A stretch of DNA of 64,000 nt from Treponema sp. (GCA_016293915.1 JAEDCY010000003.1:1-64000), one strand, 5' to 3'; positions 39,850 to 49,613 are shown, counted from the stretch's first letter. Notes: a model not told the origin generated them from the sequence alone. A program made the numbers and translations.

Positions 39850-41244
39850 ATGAAACTTTTTCAAAATCAGCCTACTTTTTATAAGAGTGTTTTTGCACTC
39901 GCTCTTCCAATTGCATTACAAAGTCTTATCAGTATTGGAGTAAATATGCTCGATACAATCATGGTAGGAAGTCTCGGTGAAACAGCCCTTTCTGCCACTT
40001 CACTGGCAAACTCCTTTATCAGTATTTATCATATTTTCTGTATGGGACTTGGAATGGGTGCATCTGTTCTTGTTTCCCGTTACTGGGGAATGAAAAAGGC
40101 CGCAGAAAATGATGCAGAAAAATCCGAAGCGGCCAGCCATGCCTTGAAACAGACAGTCTGCCTCATGCTTCGCATCACTCTAAGCCTGGCTGCAATTTTC
40201 GCCCTGCTTACATTTTTCATACCTTCTGCCATTATGAAAACTTACACCAGCGACGAAGAAATTATAAGACTTGGTGATATTTACTTCCGCTGGTCTGTAA
40301 TTACTTACTTCTTTTTAGGCACCGGGTTAGTCTCAACTATCGTACTGCGCAGTGTAGGTCAGGTAAGGCTGCCGCTTTATGTCTCTATCGGTGCATTTTT
40401 TGTAAACCTCGGAGCAAACTATGCTTTTATTTTTGGTAAGTTTGGAGCTCCACGAATGGAAGTTGCAGGAGCAGCACTTGGAACTTTGATTGCCCGCCTT
40501 TTTGAAGCCGCAATGATTCTGGGTTATCTTTTCTTTAAGGATAAAAGTATTCGCTTCCGCATTCGTGACCTCTTTATGAAAACCGGTTCTTTGCTTGGAG
40601 AGTACATAAGAATCAGCATTCCGGTTTTAGTAAGCGATGCAATTCTTGCTATAGGAAACAATTCAGTTGCAATGGTAATCGGACATCTTGGTGCGGCATT
40701 TGTTGCGGCTAACGCAATTACAAGTGTAACTCAGCAGCTGAGCACTGTTGTGATTCAGGGTGTTTCACAGGCAGGCGCAATTGTTACCGGCCAGACACTG
40801 GGACTAGGTGACCGCCACAAAACTATGGATCAGGGCTGGATGTTCTTTGGACTCGGTCTGGCTCTTGGAGCTGTGTCGGCCGTCTTCATTATGGCAGTCA
40901 GTCACCCTATCATCTCAACTTATAAGGTAAGCGAAGAAACTGTAAAAATTGCGGAACAGCTTATGGCCGCCATCAGTATCATCATAATCTTCCGCGCCAC
41001 AAACTCCATCATGACAAAGGGCGTTCTCCGTGGCGGCGGCGACACAAAAATGCTCATGGTTGCAGACAACATCTTCCTCTGGGTACTAGCAATTCCTTTC
41101 GGTATTCTCGCGGGCTTTGTATTCCACTGGTCAGCCTTCTGGATCTACATCGCCCTCAAATCTGACGACATAGTAAAAACCTTCTGGTGCCTGCTCCGCC
41201 TCAAAAGCGAAAAGTGGATTAAAAAAATCAGTACTGGAAAATAA
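39850..41244 (+). CDS. MATE-family efflux transporter
   Basis: A 464-residue MATE exporter distinct from the one at 36987. LPIALQSLISIGVNMLDTIMVGSLGE (residues 17-42) is the family opening; RSVGQVRLPLYVSIGAFFVNLGANY near 165 and ISIPVLVSDAILAIGNNSVAMVIGHLG near 258 mark the second half. KGVLRGGGDTKMLMVADN near 390 is typical of DinF/NorM-like members. It ends the run that started at 36987. A 29-base gap to the Cys-cluster stop lacks a terminator, so cotranscription is likely. Confidence 0.93.
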   Translation: MKLFQNQPTFYKSVFALALPIALQSLISIGVNMLDTIMVGSLGETALSATSLANSFISIYHIFCMGLGMGASVLVSRYWGMKKAAENDAEKSEAASHALKQTVCLMLRITLSLAAIFALLTFFIPSAIMKTYTSDEEIIRLGDIYFRWSVITYFFLGTGLVSTIVLRSVGQVRLPLYVSIGAFFVNLGANYAFIFGKFGAPRMEVAGAALGTLIARLFEAAMILGYLFFKDKSIRFRIRDLFMKTGSLLGEYIRISIPVLVSDAILAIGNNSVAMVIGHLGAAFVAANAITSVTQQLSTVVIQGVSQAGAIVTGQTLGLGDRHKTMDQGWMFFGLGLALGAVSAVFIMAVSHPIISTYKVSEETVKIAEQLMAAISIIIIFRATNSIMTKGVLRGGGDTKMLMVADNIFLWVLAIPFGILAGFVFHWSAFWIYIALKSDDIVKTFWCLLRLKSEKWIKKISTGK

Positions 41245-41305
41245 AACTTTCACTGCAGCATTTTATGTCTTATAATTTAAGTATCTTAAAAATGTGAGGA
41301 ATATA

Positions 41306-42562
41306 ATGTATTTAACTTACACTGTTTACGTGCTGCTTCTGGCACTTTTCATCTGGGGCGGAAAATTCGCCGGTTTCAAAAATAATCAGTTTCATGAGGA
41401 TTCTTCTTCTCTGGACTCTATGATGTCTCTTCGTGGCTTTGCAGCCCTTGGGGTAATACTTCACCACATTTCACAAGAAGGTGCCTTTCAATGGGCAGGC
41501 AGCGGACACGGAAAACCGGGTGAGCTTTCAATCTTCGTAAACGCCGGTTATCTCTTTGTTGCAATTTTCTTTTTCTGTTCAGGTTATGGTCTTATAAAAA
41601 GCTTCGAGTCAAAAGCTGATTATCTTAAAGGTTTTATGAAAAAACGAGTTCTCAAAACTCTCATCGTTCCATATTATGTCAGTATTCTTATCTATGGACT
41701 TGCCCGCTTTGCAAGTGGAGAAAGACTCCCCGCCGCTCAATGGATTACAAATATTCTTGGTTTCACAATGATGAACGAGTATGCCTGGTATCCTATTATT
41801 GCAGGAATTCTCTATACAGCATTTTATCTGATTTTCAAAAATATCAAAAATCAAAAAGTCTCTTATATCGCAATGGCAGGTGTCATTGTTCTGCTTGGAA
41901 TGATTTTCTGTATAAACGGACATTTCACCTGGTGGGCAGGTCCGAAAAACTGGTGGCTCGATAACACTTCTCCTTTACATCAGAAATGGTGGGCACATCA
42001 GAAGGTTTTCTGGATTTCCGGAGAATGGTGGATTAATTCCTGTCCTGCCCTCTTTGCAGGTATGCTTTTTGCACAATTTGAAAAACAAATCCGCAGCTGG
42101 TTCAAAAAATTCTATTGGGGAAAACTGATTCTTGTTCTTACTATTACAGTGGCAACCTATATTCTTTCTGGTTTCGGTCAGTGGAAGTTCGGCTGGTGGT
42201 CGGAGTTTAGTGGCAATGGTCCTGATATCGGAAAGAAGGTTGCAACCTACTTCTGTGTAATTCCTTACAGTATTATGTTTACAATTATGATTTTTACAAT
42301 CATGCTCAAATACAAGGTTTCAAATCCGGTAAGCCGTTTCTTTGGAAAGATTTCTCTCGAAACCTACATGATGAATCTGATTGCCATTACTGCTTTCCGT
42401 TTCCTTTTGTATAAGCCACATCCTCAGTATGGATCAATTCCGGTATACAAGGCAGGAAATTACAATCTGGCGATTTATCTTGCTGCAGTTTTTGCTGTAA
42501 CAATTATTTTGGGAATACTTTATAAATTCCTTTGCGGACTGATTCAGAAGAGAATTAAATAA
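41306..42562 (+). CDS. Acyltransferase 3 family membrane protein
   Basis: A 418-residue, 10-11-helix acyltransferase (OafA/NolL type) that moves acetyl or other acyl groups onto extracellular sugars or lipids. MSLRGFAALGVILHHISQEG near residue 45 holds the catalytic His; VAIFFFCSGYGLIKSF near 92 and KKRVLKTLIVPYYVSILIYG near 117 follow the family order. GAGG lies 7 bases before the ATG at 41306; a GTG at 41294 is less likely. It may modify the same class of surface glycan that the sialate-esterase-like enzymes deacetylate. Not part of an evident operon. Confidence 0.85.
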   Translation: MYLTYTVYVLLLALFIWGGKFAGFKNNQFHEDSSSLDSMMSLRGFAALGVILHHISQEGAFQWAGSGHGKPGELSIFVNAGYLFVAIFFFCSGYGLIKSFESKADYLKGFMKKRVLKTLIVPYYVSILIYGLARFASGERLPAAQWITNILGFTMMNEYAWYPIIAGILYTAFYLIFKNIKNQKVSYIAMAGVIVLLGMIFCINGHFTWWAGPKNWWLDNTSPLHQKWWAHQKVFWISGEWWINSCPALFAGMLFAQFEKQIRSWFKKFYWGKLILVLTITVATYILSGFGQWKFGWWSEFSGNGPDIGKKVATYFCVIPYSIMFTIMIFTIMLKYKVSNPVSRFFGKISLETYMMNLIAITAFRFLLYKPHPQYGSIPVYKAGNYNLAIYLAAVFAVTIILGILYKFLCGLIQKRIK

Positions 42563-42591
42563 TTATTGCTGTTCTGAATTATGTTCAAATT

Positions 42592-42768
42592 TTAAAAATA
42601 CTTAAAGAGAAGATATCCGATTGCGAAACCGGCAGGAATTGCGAGAATAAGCAGACAGACCTTGAGAACTGGATTCATTTTTTTGTTTTCAGAAGGGTTA
42701 TCAAGTTTTACTTCATAAAGAGTCTTGTCGGTTTCATCTTTAATTTTGATTTTTCTGTTTTCTGGCAT
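42592..42768 (-). CDS. 58-residue single-pass membrane protein
   Basis: Starts MPENRKIKIKDETDKTL and has one hydrophobic helix near the C terminus (VLKVCLLILAIPAGFAIGYL). Start at 42768 is chosen because the N terminus then becomes a compact charged region; the longer frame upstream is AT-rich and atypical. No family is recognised. It faces the acyltransferase gene and is divergent from the ABC exporter pair. Confidence 0.55.
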   Translation of the reverse strand: MPENRKIKIKDETDKTLYEVKLDNPSENKKMNPVLKVCLLILAIPAGFAIGYLLFKYF

Positions 42769-42912
42769 ACGAATAATATAATTCAGAATTCGGGTTATTG
42801 CAACGGTCCGAGCCCTGCATTTCATGTACTTTTTTTTACAATTCAAGAACAGCTTTATAGAAAAAGCTTAAAACATATTGTACAATCAAAACATTATTTT
42901 CTGGAGAAAACT

Positions 42913-44751
42913 ATGGCAGAAAAAAAGTTTAAATCAAGAATCAATGCAGTGCAGAATAATTTCTTTGCACTAAAGCTCGTCTGGAAAATGTGCCCCCGTA
43001 TAGTCATACACATGGCTTGCTCCAAGGCCTTATACTATTTTAGCTGGTTATTTTACAGTGCATTTTTTATGCGTTATGTAATAAATGCCCTCCAGAGTGG
43101 AGAAACCTTTCAGGCTATTATGATTTTTATCGGTATCACAGTTGCTGTTTTTGCTTCTATGGCCTTTTATAACAGTTATATTTTAGGCTCTGTAAAACCT
43201 GTAACTGATGCTGAAGTTAATAAAATGCTGTATCAGAAGCTGTTTAAGAAGTCTCGTAACGTTGAACTTGAATGTTTTGAAAACTCAGATTTTTATGATA
43301 AATACACCCTCGCCATGAAGAATGCAGACACCCGTCTCATAGAAACCGTAGATCAGTTATTTGGCTTACTTTTCGGTTTTGTTGCCAGCATCTGCGCCTT
43401 TGTTTTCATGTTCCAAGTAGACAGCCTTTCTGTTTCCTTTATTCTTTTACCGATTATCGGAAACTTTTATTTCCGAATTTTAAACAGCCGTGTTGATTAT
43501 CAGCGAAATAAAGAGATGGCACCACATAACCGCCGTATAGATTATATAAACCGAATTATGTACCTCAAGGATTATGCAAAGGAAATCCGTCTTACAAAAA
43601 TCTTTAATCTTCTTAAGCGACAGTACACCGATGCTATTACAGGTGTCGCAGACGTAACAAAAAAGTTTGTATTAAAATCAGCCTTTCTTCACTGGTTCTA
43701 CGTGATGTTTACCTTTACTTTTATTTTTGAAGGCCTTTTGATTTATGGAGCCTACCGAACGTTAGTCAGCAACACAATGACACTTTCACAGCTTGCTGTT
43801 CTCACCAGTATGATGGTTTCTACAACCTGGATTCTCATTGGTTTTACAGACAGCGTTACTGCAAGTTTTAAAAATGGACTTTTTGTTGATTACCTGCGTA
43901 CCTTTCTTGAATACAAAGAAAAGATTCCCGAAGATTATGATGGAGCAGATCCAGGAACAACAATTAATTCAATTGAATTCCAGGGAGTAGGCTTCGCATA
44001 CAAAGATATTCCCGTACTCAAAAATCTTAATATGAAGTTTGAAGGCGGCAAAACCTATGCACTGGTAGGTCACAACGGAGCCGGTAAATCAACAATCATA
44101 AAGCTGCTGCTTCGATTTTATGATCCGACAGAAGGCGAAATACTTTTAAATGGCCGTAACATCAAAGAATTTAATCTTCAGAAATACAGAGCCTTGTTTG
44201 CAACTGCCTTCCAGGACAACAGAATGTTTTCTATGAGTGTTGCAGATAACGTAACTCTCGGCGAAGACATTAAGGCAGAAGATCGCGAACAGATTGTAAC
44301 AGAAGCTCTCAAACTTTCTGGTGTTTATGACAAGGTGATGTCTCTGCCTCAGGGAATAAATACCACATTGACCCGTGAGTTTGACGACAACGGCGCCGTG
44401 CTTTCAGGCGGCGAGTTCCAGAAAATTGTCGTTTCCCGTGCCTTTGCGCGCCGCTGCCCTATTAAGGTTTTTGACGAACCTTCGAGCGCTCTCGACCCGA
44501 TTGCAGAATATCAGCTCTTTGACAATATCTTAAAAGCCTGCAGGAAAAACACTCTGCTTTTTATTTCGCACAGACTTTCTTCCGTTCAAAATGCAGACCA
44601 TGTATTCCTGCTTGAACAGGGAGAAGTTCGCGAAGAAGGAACGCACCGTGAGCTTATGGACCGTAAAGGCCTTTACGCAGATATGTATCAGAAACAGGCA
44701 GAAAACTATCTCGCCGATAAATCAAAACAGAAGGAGGGAATCTGGGCATGA
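42913..44751 (+). CDS. ABC exporter half-transporter A (fused TMD-NBD)
   Basis: A 612-residue exporter subunit. Six membrane helices occupy residues 25-325, with a conserved coupling segment (RRIDYINRIMYLKDYAKEIR). NBD: Walker A GHNGAGKST near 392, Q-loop TAFQDNRMF, signature LSGGEFQKIVVSRAFARR near 497, Walker B PIKVFDEPSSALDPIAEYQLF with catalytic Glu, and H-loop FISHRLS. GGAG precedes the ATG. The downstream gene overlaps by ATGA and encodes its partner. The type is that of peptide or lantibiotic-like exporters in which both partners have complete ATPase motifs. No peptide gene was found nearby. Confidence 0.9.
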   Translation: MAEKKFKSRINAVQNNFFALKLVWKMCPRIVIHMACSKALYYFSWLFYSAFFMRYVINALQSGETFQAIMIFIGITVAVFASMAFYNSYILGSVKPVTDAEVNKMLYQKLFKKSRNVELECFENSDFYDKYTLAMKNADTRLIETVDQLFGLLFGFVASICAFVFMFQVDSLSVSFILLPIIGNFYFRILNSRVDYQRNKEMAPHNRRIDYINRIMYLKDYAKEIRLTKIFNLLKRQYTDAITGVADVTKKFVLKSAFLHWFYVMFTFTFIFEGLLIYGAYRTLVSNTMTLSQLAVLTSMMVSTTWILIGFTDSVTASFKNGLFVDYLRTFLEYKEKIPEDYDGADPGTTINSIEFQGVGFAYKDIPVLKNLNMKFEGGKTYALVGHNGAGKSTIIKLLLRFYDPTEGEILLNGRNIKEFNLQKYRALFATAFQDNRMFSMSVADNVTLGEDIKAEDREQIVTEALKLSGVYDKVMSLPQGINTTLTREFDDNGAVLSGGEFQKIVVSRAFARRCPIKVFDEPSSALDPIAEYQLFDNILKACRKNTLLFISHRLSSVQNADHVFLLEQGEVREEGTHRELMDRKGLYADMYQKQAENYLADKSKQKEGIWA

Positions 44752-46565
44752 AAAACAAAATGAAAAAAAATCGCAGCACTGTTCTTACAAATCAAATCTT
44801 TCTCTGGAAGCTTTGCTTCAAAACCTGTCCTCTTTATATGATTTATCATCTCTATGATGCCTTCCGCTATCAGGGAGTAATTTTTCTTGAACATGTTCTT
44901 GGAATCCGTTATGTACTTAAATGTGCCGAATTTCATGAACCTTTCACAAAGGCACTTTTTTACATCGGATTGATTCTCTTTCTGAATATTCTTCAGATTA
45001 TTCCGGATGGATTTTTTATCTATGGCTGGCAGTTTAAATATAAACCTCGTCTCTACCGAGCACTGAAGGAAGAGATGTTCAAAAAGGCCTCTGAAATCGA
45101 TTTATACTGCTACGATGATCCTGCATACTACAATGATTTTGTATTAAGTGTTTCTCAATCAGAAGCGGCAATTGACCGATTCCTGGAACTTCTCAATATG
45201 GCAATGCAGGCAATTACAGTTCTCTTTACAACGGGTATTTTCTACATCATGACAGACCCGATTGGTATTGCTTTTGTTTTTGCTTCATTTATTCTTCGAT
45301 TTGTAGTTTCAAAAAAACTCAATAAAGTGAACTACGAAAACCGTCTTGCAGTAAATCCTCATATGAGAAAACGTGATTATGTAAGCCGTGTTTTCTACCT
45401 CAAGGATTTTGCAAAGGAGCTTCGTCTTCACCCGAATGCAGGAGCACAACTAGAAGAAGAGTTTTCTGAAGCTAACGACAATATAATAAAGGAACACAAA
45501 AAGGTTGCAGTAAAACGTGTATGTTTCCAGTTCCTAAAAGACTACGGTGTAGGAGACTTTTTGATTGACGGACTTTATATCACTTATCTGGTTTATAAAG
45601 CAGCTGTTCTTCACACTGTTAATTACAGTGACGCAGTTATTCTTTTCAACAGAACAGGAAGCCTCCGCGGAAGCATGAGCCGCTTTGCAGACCTGGGACC
45701 TAAGGCACACGAAAACTCAATGTTTGTTGATAAAATCCGTGCCTTCCTGAATTACGAACCACGCTTAAAAAATAATGAAGGCAATGCTGTACCAGAAGGA
45801 GCCGGAGAACTCAAACTTGAACATGTTACCTTTAAGTATTCTGAATCAGGCCGCAAAGTCCTCGACGATATCTCACTCTCTGTAAAACCAGGCGAGCACA
45901 TTGCGATTGTTGGATACAACGGTGCCGGAAAAACAACTCTCATCAAACTGCTTATGCGCCTTTACGACCCGACAAGCGGAAGCATAAGCTATCACGGACG
46001 CAATATCACAGAGCTCTGCCCTAACGATTATCATAAACGCATCGGTGTTGTATTCCAGGATTACCAGATGTTCGGTGCAAACCTTGCAGAAAATGTTGTA
46101 ATGGATGATTTGCCAAAAGATGAACTTGATACCCACGCCCCACAAATCATCGCCGCCCTGACAGACGCCGGCTTCGCGCAAAAACTGGCCCGCCTGCCGG
46201 ACGGTCTTCTCACCCAGGTTACTACCGAGTTCGACAAAAAGGGAGTAGACTTCTCCGGCGGCGAAAGTCAGAAGGTTGCAATTTCCCGCGCCTTCTACAA
46301 AAAGGCCGACATCCTGATTATGGATGAGCCTTCGAGTGCCCTCGACCCTATTGCCGAATACGAGCTCAACAAAGCCATGGAAAGTGCTGCAAAAGGAAAG
46401 ACAGTATTTTATATTTCCCACCGTCTTTCCACAACCCGCGATGCCGACCGCATCATTATGCTGGAACGCGGCCGCATTATAGAAGAAGGCACACACACCG
46501 AGCTTTTGGCCCGCAATGGTAAATACGCCGAAATGTGGAACGCTCAGGCTGGAAAATATAACTGA
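44748..46565 (+). CDS. ABC exporter half-transporter B (fused TMD-NBD)
   Basis: A 605-residue partner sharing the fold and the membrane-domain motif MRKRDYVSRVFYLKDFAKELR with the upstream subunit, so the two arose by duplication. NBD: Walker A GYNGAGKTT near 387, Q-loop VVFQDYQMFG, signature FSGGESQKVAISRAFYKK, Walker B ADILIMDEPSSALDPIAEYEL and H-loop YISHRLS. Translation is coupled by ATGA. The 3' end overlaps the convergent histidine kinase by 22 bases. The neighbouring two-component system is a plausible regulator, but no shared operator was found. Confidence 0.9.
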   Translation: MKNKMKKNRSTVLTNQIFLWKLCFKTCPLYMIYHLYDAFRYQGVIFLEHVLGIRYVLKCAEFHEPFTKALFYIGLILFLNILQIIPDGFFIYGWQFKYKPRLYRALKEEMFKKASEIDLYCYDDPAYYNDFVLSVSQSEAAIDRFLELLNMAMQAITVLFTTGIFYIMTDPIGIAFVFASFILRFVVSKKLNKVNYENRLAVNPHMRKRDYVSRVFYLKDFAKELRLHPNAGAQLEEEFSEANDNIIKEHKKVAVKRVCFQFLKDYGVGDFLIDGLYITYLVYKAAVLHTVNYSDAVILFNRTGSLRGSMSRFADLGPKAHENSMFVDKIRAFLNYEPRLKNNEGNAVPEGAGELKLEHVTFKYSESGRKVLDDISLSVKPGEHIAIVGYNGAGKTTLIKLLMRLYDPTSGSISYHGRNITELCPNDYHKRIGVVFQDYQMFGANLAENVVMDDLPKDELDTHAPQIIAALTDAGFAQKLARLPDGLLTQVTTEFDKKGVDFSGGESQKVAISRAFYKKADILIMDEPSSALDPIAEYELNKAMESAAKGKTVFYISHRLSTTRDADRIIMLERGRIIEEGTHTELLARNGKYAEMWNAQAGKYN

Positions 46566-47968
46566 AACTTTACACCGTGTGGCTCCACGTTTCCGGCAGA
46601 AATCTCTGCAGCCAGCGCGTCGCACAGTGTTTTTGCAATCGAAAGTCCCAGCCCGCTTCCACCCGCGCTGCGGGTATGGGCTTCGTCGCCTCTAAAAAAT
46701 CTTTCAAATACATGAGGCAATGCATCTTCCGAAATCCCAGGACCATCGTCACTTTCATAAACAACAAGTCCGCCATCTTTCCCGCATACAGTTCCCAAAA
46801 CTATACTGCACTTTTCTCCCGCAAACTTCACACTATTAGAAACAAGAACAGTAATTATCTGATGTAGCATTTCAGGATCTGTCTGTAAGGTATTTGCAAG
46901 CCCTTCGTCCCCTGTCTTAATCTCAAATTTTACCTCAGGAAAAACAGATGCAAACTCATCCACCACCCGTTCAAAAAACTCGCGTATATCAACTTCACAT
47001 AACTGTGGTTTCACACGGCCGCTTTCCACTCTGGAAATCTGTAAAAGATTTTCAATTATCGTGTGCATTGATTTTGTTTCACCTTTAATTGCATTAAGTG
47101 ATTTTTCCAGCTGCTCAGGATTTTCTTTTCCCCAGCGCAAAAGCAGATTAACCTGCCCCGAAATCACCGTAAGCGGAGTATTCAGCTCATGCGCAACGTC
47201 ACTTGAAAACTGCCGCTCCCTGTCAAAATCCGCTTTAATTCTAAGGAAGAGTTCATTAAAGGTTCGCGAGAGTTCATCTATTTCATCTCCCTGCCCTGTA
47301 AACGGAAGCTGACCATCAAGTTTTTCAGTTGTCATCTGCTGAGCTGCTTTTGTAATTTTAACAACTGGTTTAATCGTATTTTTCGTAATAAAAAGGCTCA
47401 CCAGAAATGAAAGCAAAAGAACCGGCAGAGCCATCCAAAGAATAGCCAGAGGCAGTTTTGTAAATATTAGAGCAAAGGAATCATTTTCCATATTCATTGC
47501 TACAGCAACTACAACCTTTTGATTAAGGCCGATTGTATTATGCTGTAAAATATGGGACTCGGCATAATAAAGAATATCAAGGTCACCGTCAAAAAAGAAA
47601 TCTTTTTCAAAATGATGAACAGCCTTTCCAGAAGTCTCTTTCAACAAAGGAAGGAAGGGGTCATTTGTAGCAAAAATTTCTTCTGTCTCCGGATTGTAAA
47701 CAATATAGGTCATGTAATATGGTAAATCACTTATCAAAAGTTGAAGAACGTCGCTACCCTCCTCATCAACAATCTGTTCTGTATAATCCATGTTCTCGAG
47801 GGCCTGAAAAATCCTTTCCTGATTTTTCTTCAATTCCGAGGTCTGATTTGCATTTACAAGAGAACGCACAAAATACAAAAAAGAAAGCGAAAGCAGAAGC
47901 ACTGCAATAGTGAGCACAAACATAAAGCGGAGAGAAAGCTTTACTGCAAACGACCTTTTCATTTTCAT
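46544..47968 (-). CDS. Two-component sensor histidine kinase
   Basis: A 474-residue membrane kinase. Two helices (residues 12-32 and about 145-168) bracket a 110-residue extracellular sensor domain; HAMP follows (KPVVKITKAAQQMTTEKLDG). HisKA: FSSDVAHELNTPLTVISGQVN with the phospho-accepting His. HATPase_c: the N box VSNSVKFAGE, G1 DDGPGISEDALPHVFERFF and G2 GSGLGLSIAK. Start at 47968 has GGAG 6 bases upstream and lies 4 bases after the response-regulator stop; a second ATG at 47962 is possible. It phosphorylates the regulator just upstream. The sensor has no recognisable ligand motif. Confidence 0.92.
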   Translation of the reverse strand: MKMKRSFAVKLSLRFMFVLTIAVLLLSLSFLYFVRSLVNANQTSELKKNQERIFQALENMDYTEQIVDEEGSDVLQLLISDLPYYMTYIVYNPETEEIFATNDPFLPLLKETSGKAVHHFEKDFFFDGDLDILYYAESHILQHNTIGLNQKVVVAVAMNMENDSFALIFTKLPLAILWMALPVLLLSFLVSLFITKNTIKPVVKITKAAQQMTTEKLDGQLPFTGQGDEIDELSRTFNELFLRIKADFDRERQFSSDVAHELNTPLTVISGQVNLLLRWGKENPEQLEKSLNAIKGETKSMHTIIENLLQISRVESGRVKPQLCEVDIREFFERVVDEFASVFPEVKFEIKTGDEGLANTLQTDPEMLHQIITVLVSNSVKFAGEKCSIVLGTVCGKDGGLVVYESDDGPGISEDALPHVFERFFRGDEAHTRSAGGSGLGLSIAKTLCDALAAEISAGNVEPHGVKFQLYFPA

Positions 47969-47972
47969 CAGC

Positions 47973-48641
47973 CTACTCCATCGTATAACCGGCACCACGC
48001 ACAGTTCTGATGTACTCATCTTTTGTATGTTCAGAAATTTTTGAACGCAGGTAGCCCACATACACATCTACAGTATTCTCATCAATAAAATGATTCTTTC
48101 CCCAGATTTCATCAATAATCTGCTGGCGCGAAAAAACCTTACTCTGATTTTCAATCAAAAGCTTTAATAAAAGAAATTCCGTTTTTGAAAGCTGAACTTC
48201 TGCATCCTTAATTGTAAAACTCATTCTATCCAGATTTAGAGTAAGATCCTTTACAGAAGAAGCCGGAGTCTGTGGTGTAGAATAATTCACTCGCCTGAAG
48301 AGTGCATTAATTCTGGCAAGAAGTTCCTCAATTTCAAACGGCTTTGGAATATAATCATCGGCCCCAAGATTTAAGCCATTTATCTTATCGATAGTTTCAC
48401 CACGCGCTGTTTCCAGAATGACCGGAACTGTAGATACAGCACGAATTCTGCGAAGAACTTCAAGCCCGTTTAATTCAGGGAGCATTATATCAAGCAGAAT
48501 AAGGTCCGGTTTTTCGTTTTCAAATTTTACAAGAGCATCCCGGCCATTTACAGCAAGACTTGTTGTATAGCCCTCATGCTCCAGTTCGGAAATTACAAAA
48601 TCAGAAATACCTGCATCATCTTCAACAATAAGTATTTTCAT
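47973..48641 (-). CDS. OmpR-family response regulator
   Basis: A 222-residue transcription regulator. Receiver: KILIVEDDAGISDFV with the acidic pair, LILLDIMLPELNGLEVL with the phospho-Asp, and Lys in DDYIPKPFEIEEL. DNA-binding winged helix: SKTEFLLLKLLIENQSKVFS...VYVGYLRSKIS...IRTVRGAGYTM. The start at 48641 (MKILIVEDD) has GGAG properly placed. It lies between the Gly/Pro-rich protein gene (one base upstream) and the kinase gene (4 bases downstream), so all three form one operon. Confidence 0.95.
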   Translation of the reverse strand: MKILIVEDDAGISDFVISELEHEGYTTSLAVNGRDALVKFENEKPDLILLDIMLPELNGLEVLRRIRAVSTVPVILETARGETIDKINGLNLGADDYIPKPFEIEELLARINALFRRVNYSTPQTPASSVKDLTLNLDRMSFTIKDAEVQLSKTEFLLLKLLIENQSKVFSRQQIIDEIWGKNHFIDENTVDVYVGYLRSKISEHTKDEYIRTVRGAGYTME

Positions 48642-48642
48642 T

Positions 48643-49203
48643 CTAACTCCTATAGTTACTCTGAACTTCAATAAGAAGCTCCACCGGATCAATTTCAGAA
48701 CCATCAAATGAACGAATCTTAAAAATCTTTAATTTAAAAGTATTACTGTTCATTGGAAGGAAGATTTTTACTGTGTCACCTTTTTTATTAAATGCGAAAC
48801 GTGTATGAGGAGGCAGCGGTTTATTATTGATAAGTATCGTTCCAGGTCTCACACTCCGCGGATTTATACTCTTATTAAACAAAATACCAAGGCTCACAAA
48901 CTCACCATCTTTTCGCAAACATTCTGTCTGATTAATTCGTAAAGGAAGATTATCGGTATACGTGCGGTTTCCCCGATATTTCATGCTTTTATCAGAATCC
49001 TTAGGAGGCGGTGGAGGTAAAGGATGTGGAAACTGACCTGGTTCTCCAGGCTTTCCAGAACCGGGAGCACCAGGAGCTTCTGGACCTCCGGCTCCTGGAC
49101 CAGGCCCCATTCCTCCGCCCTGAGGAGCTCCCTGTGCAAAAAGCAGAAAGCAAGTGAATATCAGAGAGAAAATTAAAATGTACCTTTTAGCACAAAGTTT
49201 CAT
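48643..49203 (-). CDS. Secreted Gly/Pro-rich protein in a two-component operon
   Basis: A 186-residue exported protein of unknown function. The signal peptide (KRYILIFSLIFTCFLLFAQG) is followed by a low-complexity stretch with Gly-Pro and Pro-Gly steps (QGGGMGPGPGAGGPEAPGAP, then a PPPPP run) to residue 60. The C-terminal globular part (residues 75-186) contains RPGTILINNKPLPPHTRFAF and ends with NYRS; it may be a beta-sandwich of the Big/SbsA_Ig type (SLGILFNKSINPRSVRPGTI resembles the start of such a domain). It is cotranscribed with the response regulator and kinase, so it may be an extracellular accessory sensor. No Shine-Dalgarno; TATAAT is 6 nt from the ATG, suggesting a leaderless mRNA. 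Confidence 0.7.
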   Translation of the reverse strand: MKLCAKRYILIFSLIFTCFLLFAQGAPQGGGMGPGPGAGGPEAPGAPGSGKPGEPGQFPHPLPPPPPKDSDKSMKYRGNRTYTDNLPLRINQTECLRKDGEFVSLGILFNKSINPRSVRPGTILINNKPLPPHTRFAFNKKGDTVKIFLPMNSNTFKLKIFKIRSFDGSEIDPVELLIEVQSNYRS

Positions 49204-49209
49204 ACCATA

Positions 49210-49290
49210 ATTATAATCCAAATCAGATAAAAATAAATGAGAATAAGGCTTTAATTCGATAAGAGTTTTCTTAAGTTTCTCTTAGTCTTG
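49210..49290. promoter_or_regulatory. Divergent control region between the two-component operon and a lipoprotein
   Basis: On the minus strand TATAAT lies at 49215-49210, 6 nt from the start codon. Two adjacent 10-bp direct-repeat-like words, TTTTCTTAAG (49266-49275) and TTTCTCTTAG (49276-49285), have the spacing expected of an OmpR-family binding site. Assignment to the regulator of this operon is inference. Confidence 0.4.
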
Positions 49291-49364
49291 TTTCAAGATT
49301 TCAAGAAAAAAATGCATTATCTTTTCTTCAGAAGAATTCCAAAACAAACAAAAGGAGAAAATAC

Positions 49365-49613
49365 ATGAAAAAAACTCTAGCAAATCTTTTTTCACTTTTT
49401 TCAATTATCATAATTGTTTTATTAATACTTACAGGCTGCGATAATGGTTTTACACAATATCCGCTTGATAATTTCAATACTTTGTCATCCCCTGCTACAG
49501 GAGATATTTCAATTACAGATGATGGAAGTACAAGTCTTTCAGACATATCTTTAAGCAGTTCATCTGCTATTTACACAGAATCAGGTATTACTGGCTTTGG
49601 AGGCAGGCCATAA
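49365..49613 (+). CDS. Small lipoprotein, 82 residues
   Basis: MKKTLANLF starts a signal peptide ending in the lipobox LILTGC; the mature part (about 55 residues) is Ser/Thr/Asp-rich (SLSDISLSSSSA) and contains no known domain. AAAGGAG lies 9 bases before the ATG. It is divergent from the Gly/Pro-rich protein and two-component operon and is followed by a strong terminator. Likely anchored in a membrane; a role as partner, substrate or target of the adjacent sensory system is possible. Confidence 0.75.
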   Translation: MKKTLANLFSLFSIIIIVLLILTGCDNGFTQYPLDNFNTLSSPATGDISITDDGSTSLSDISLSSSSAIYTESGITGFGGRP

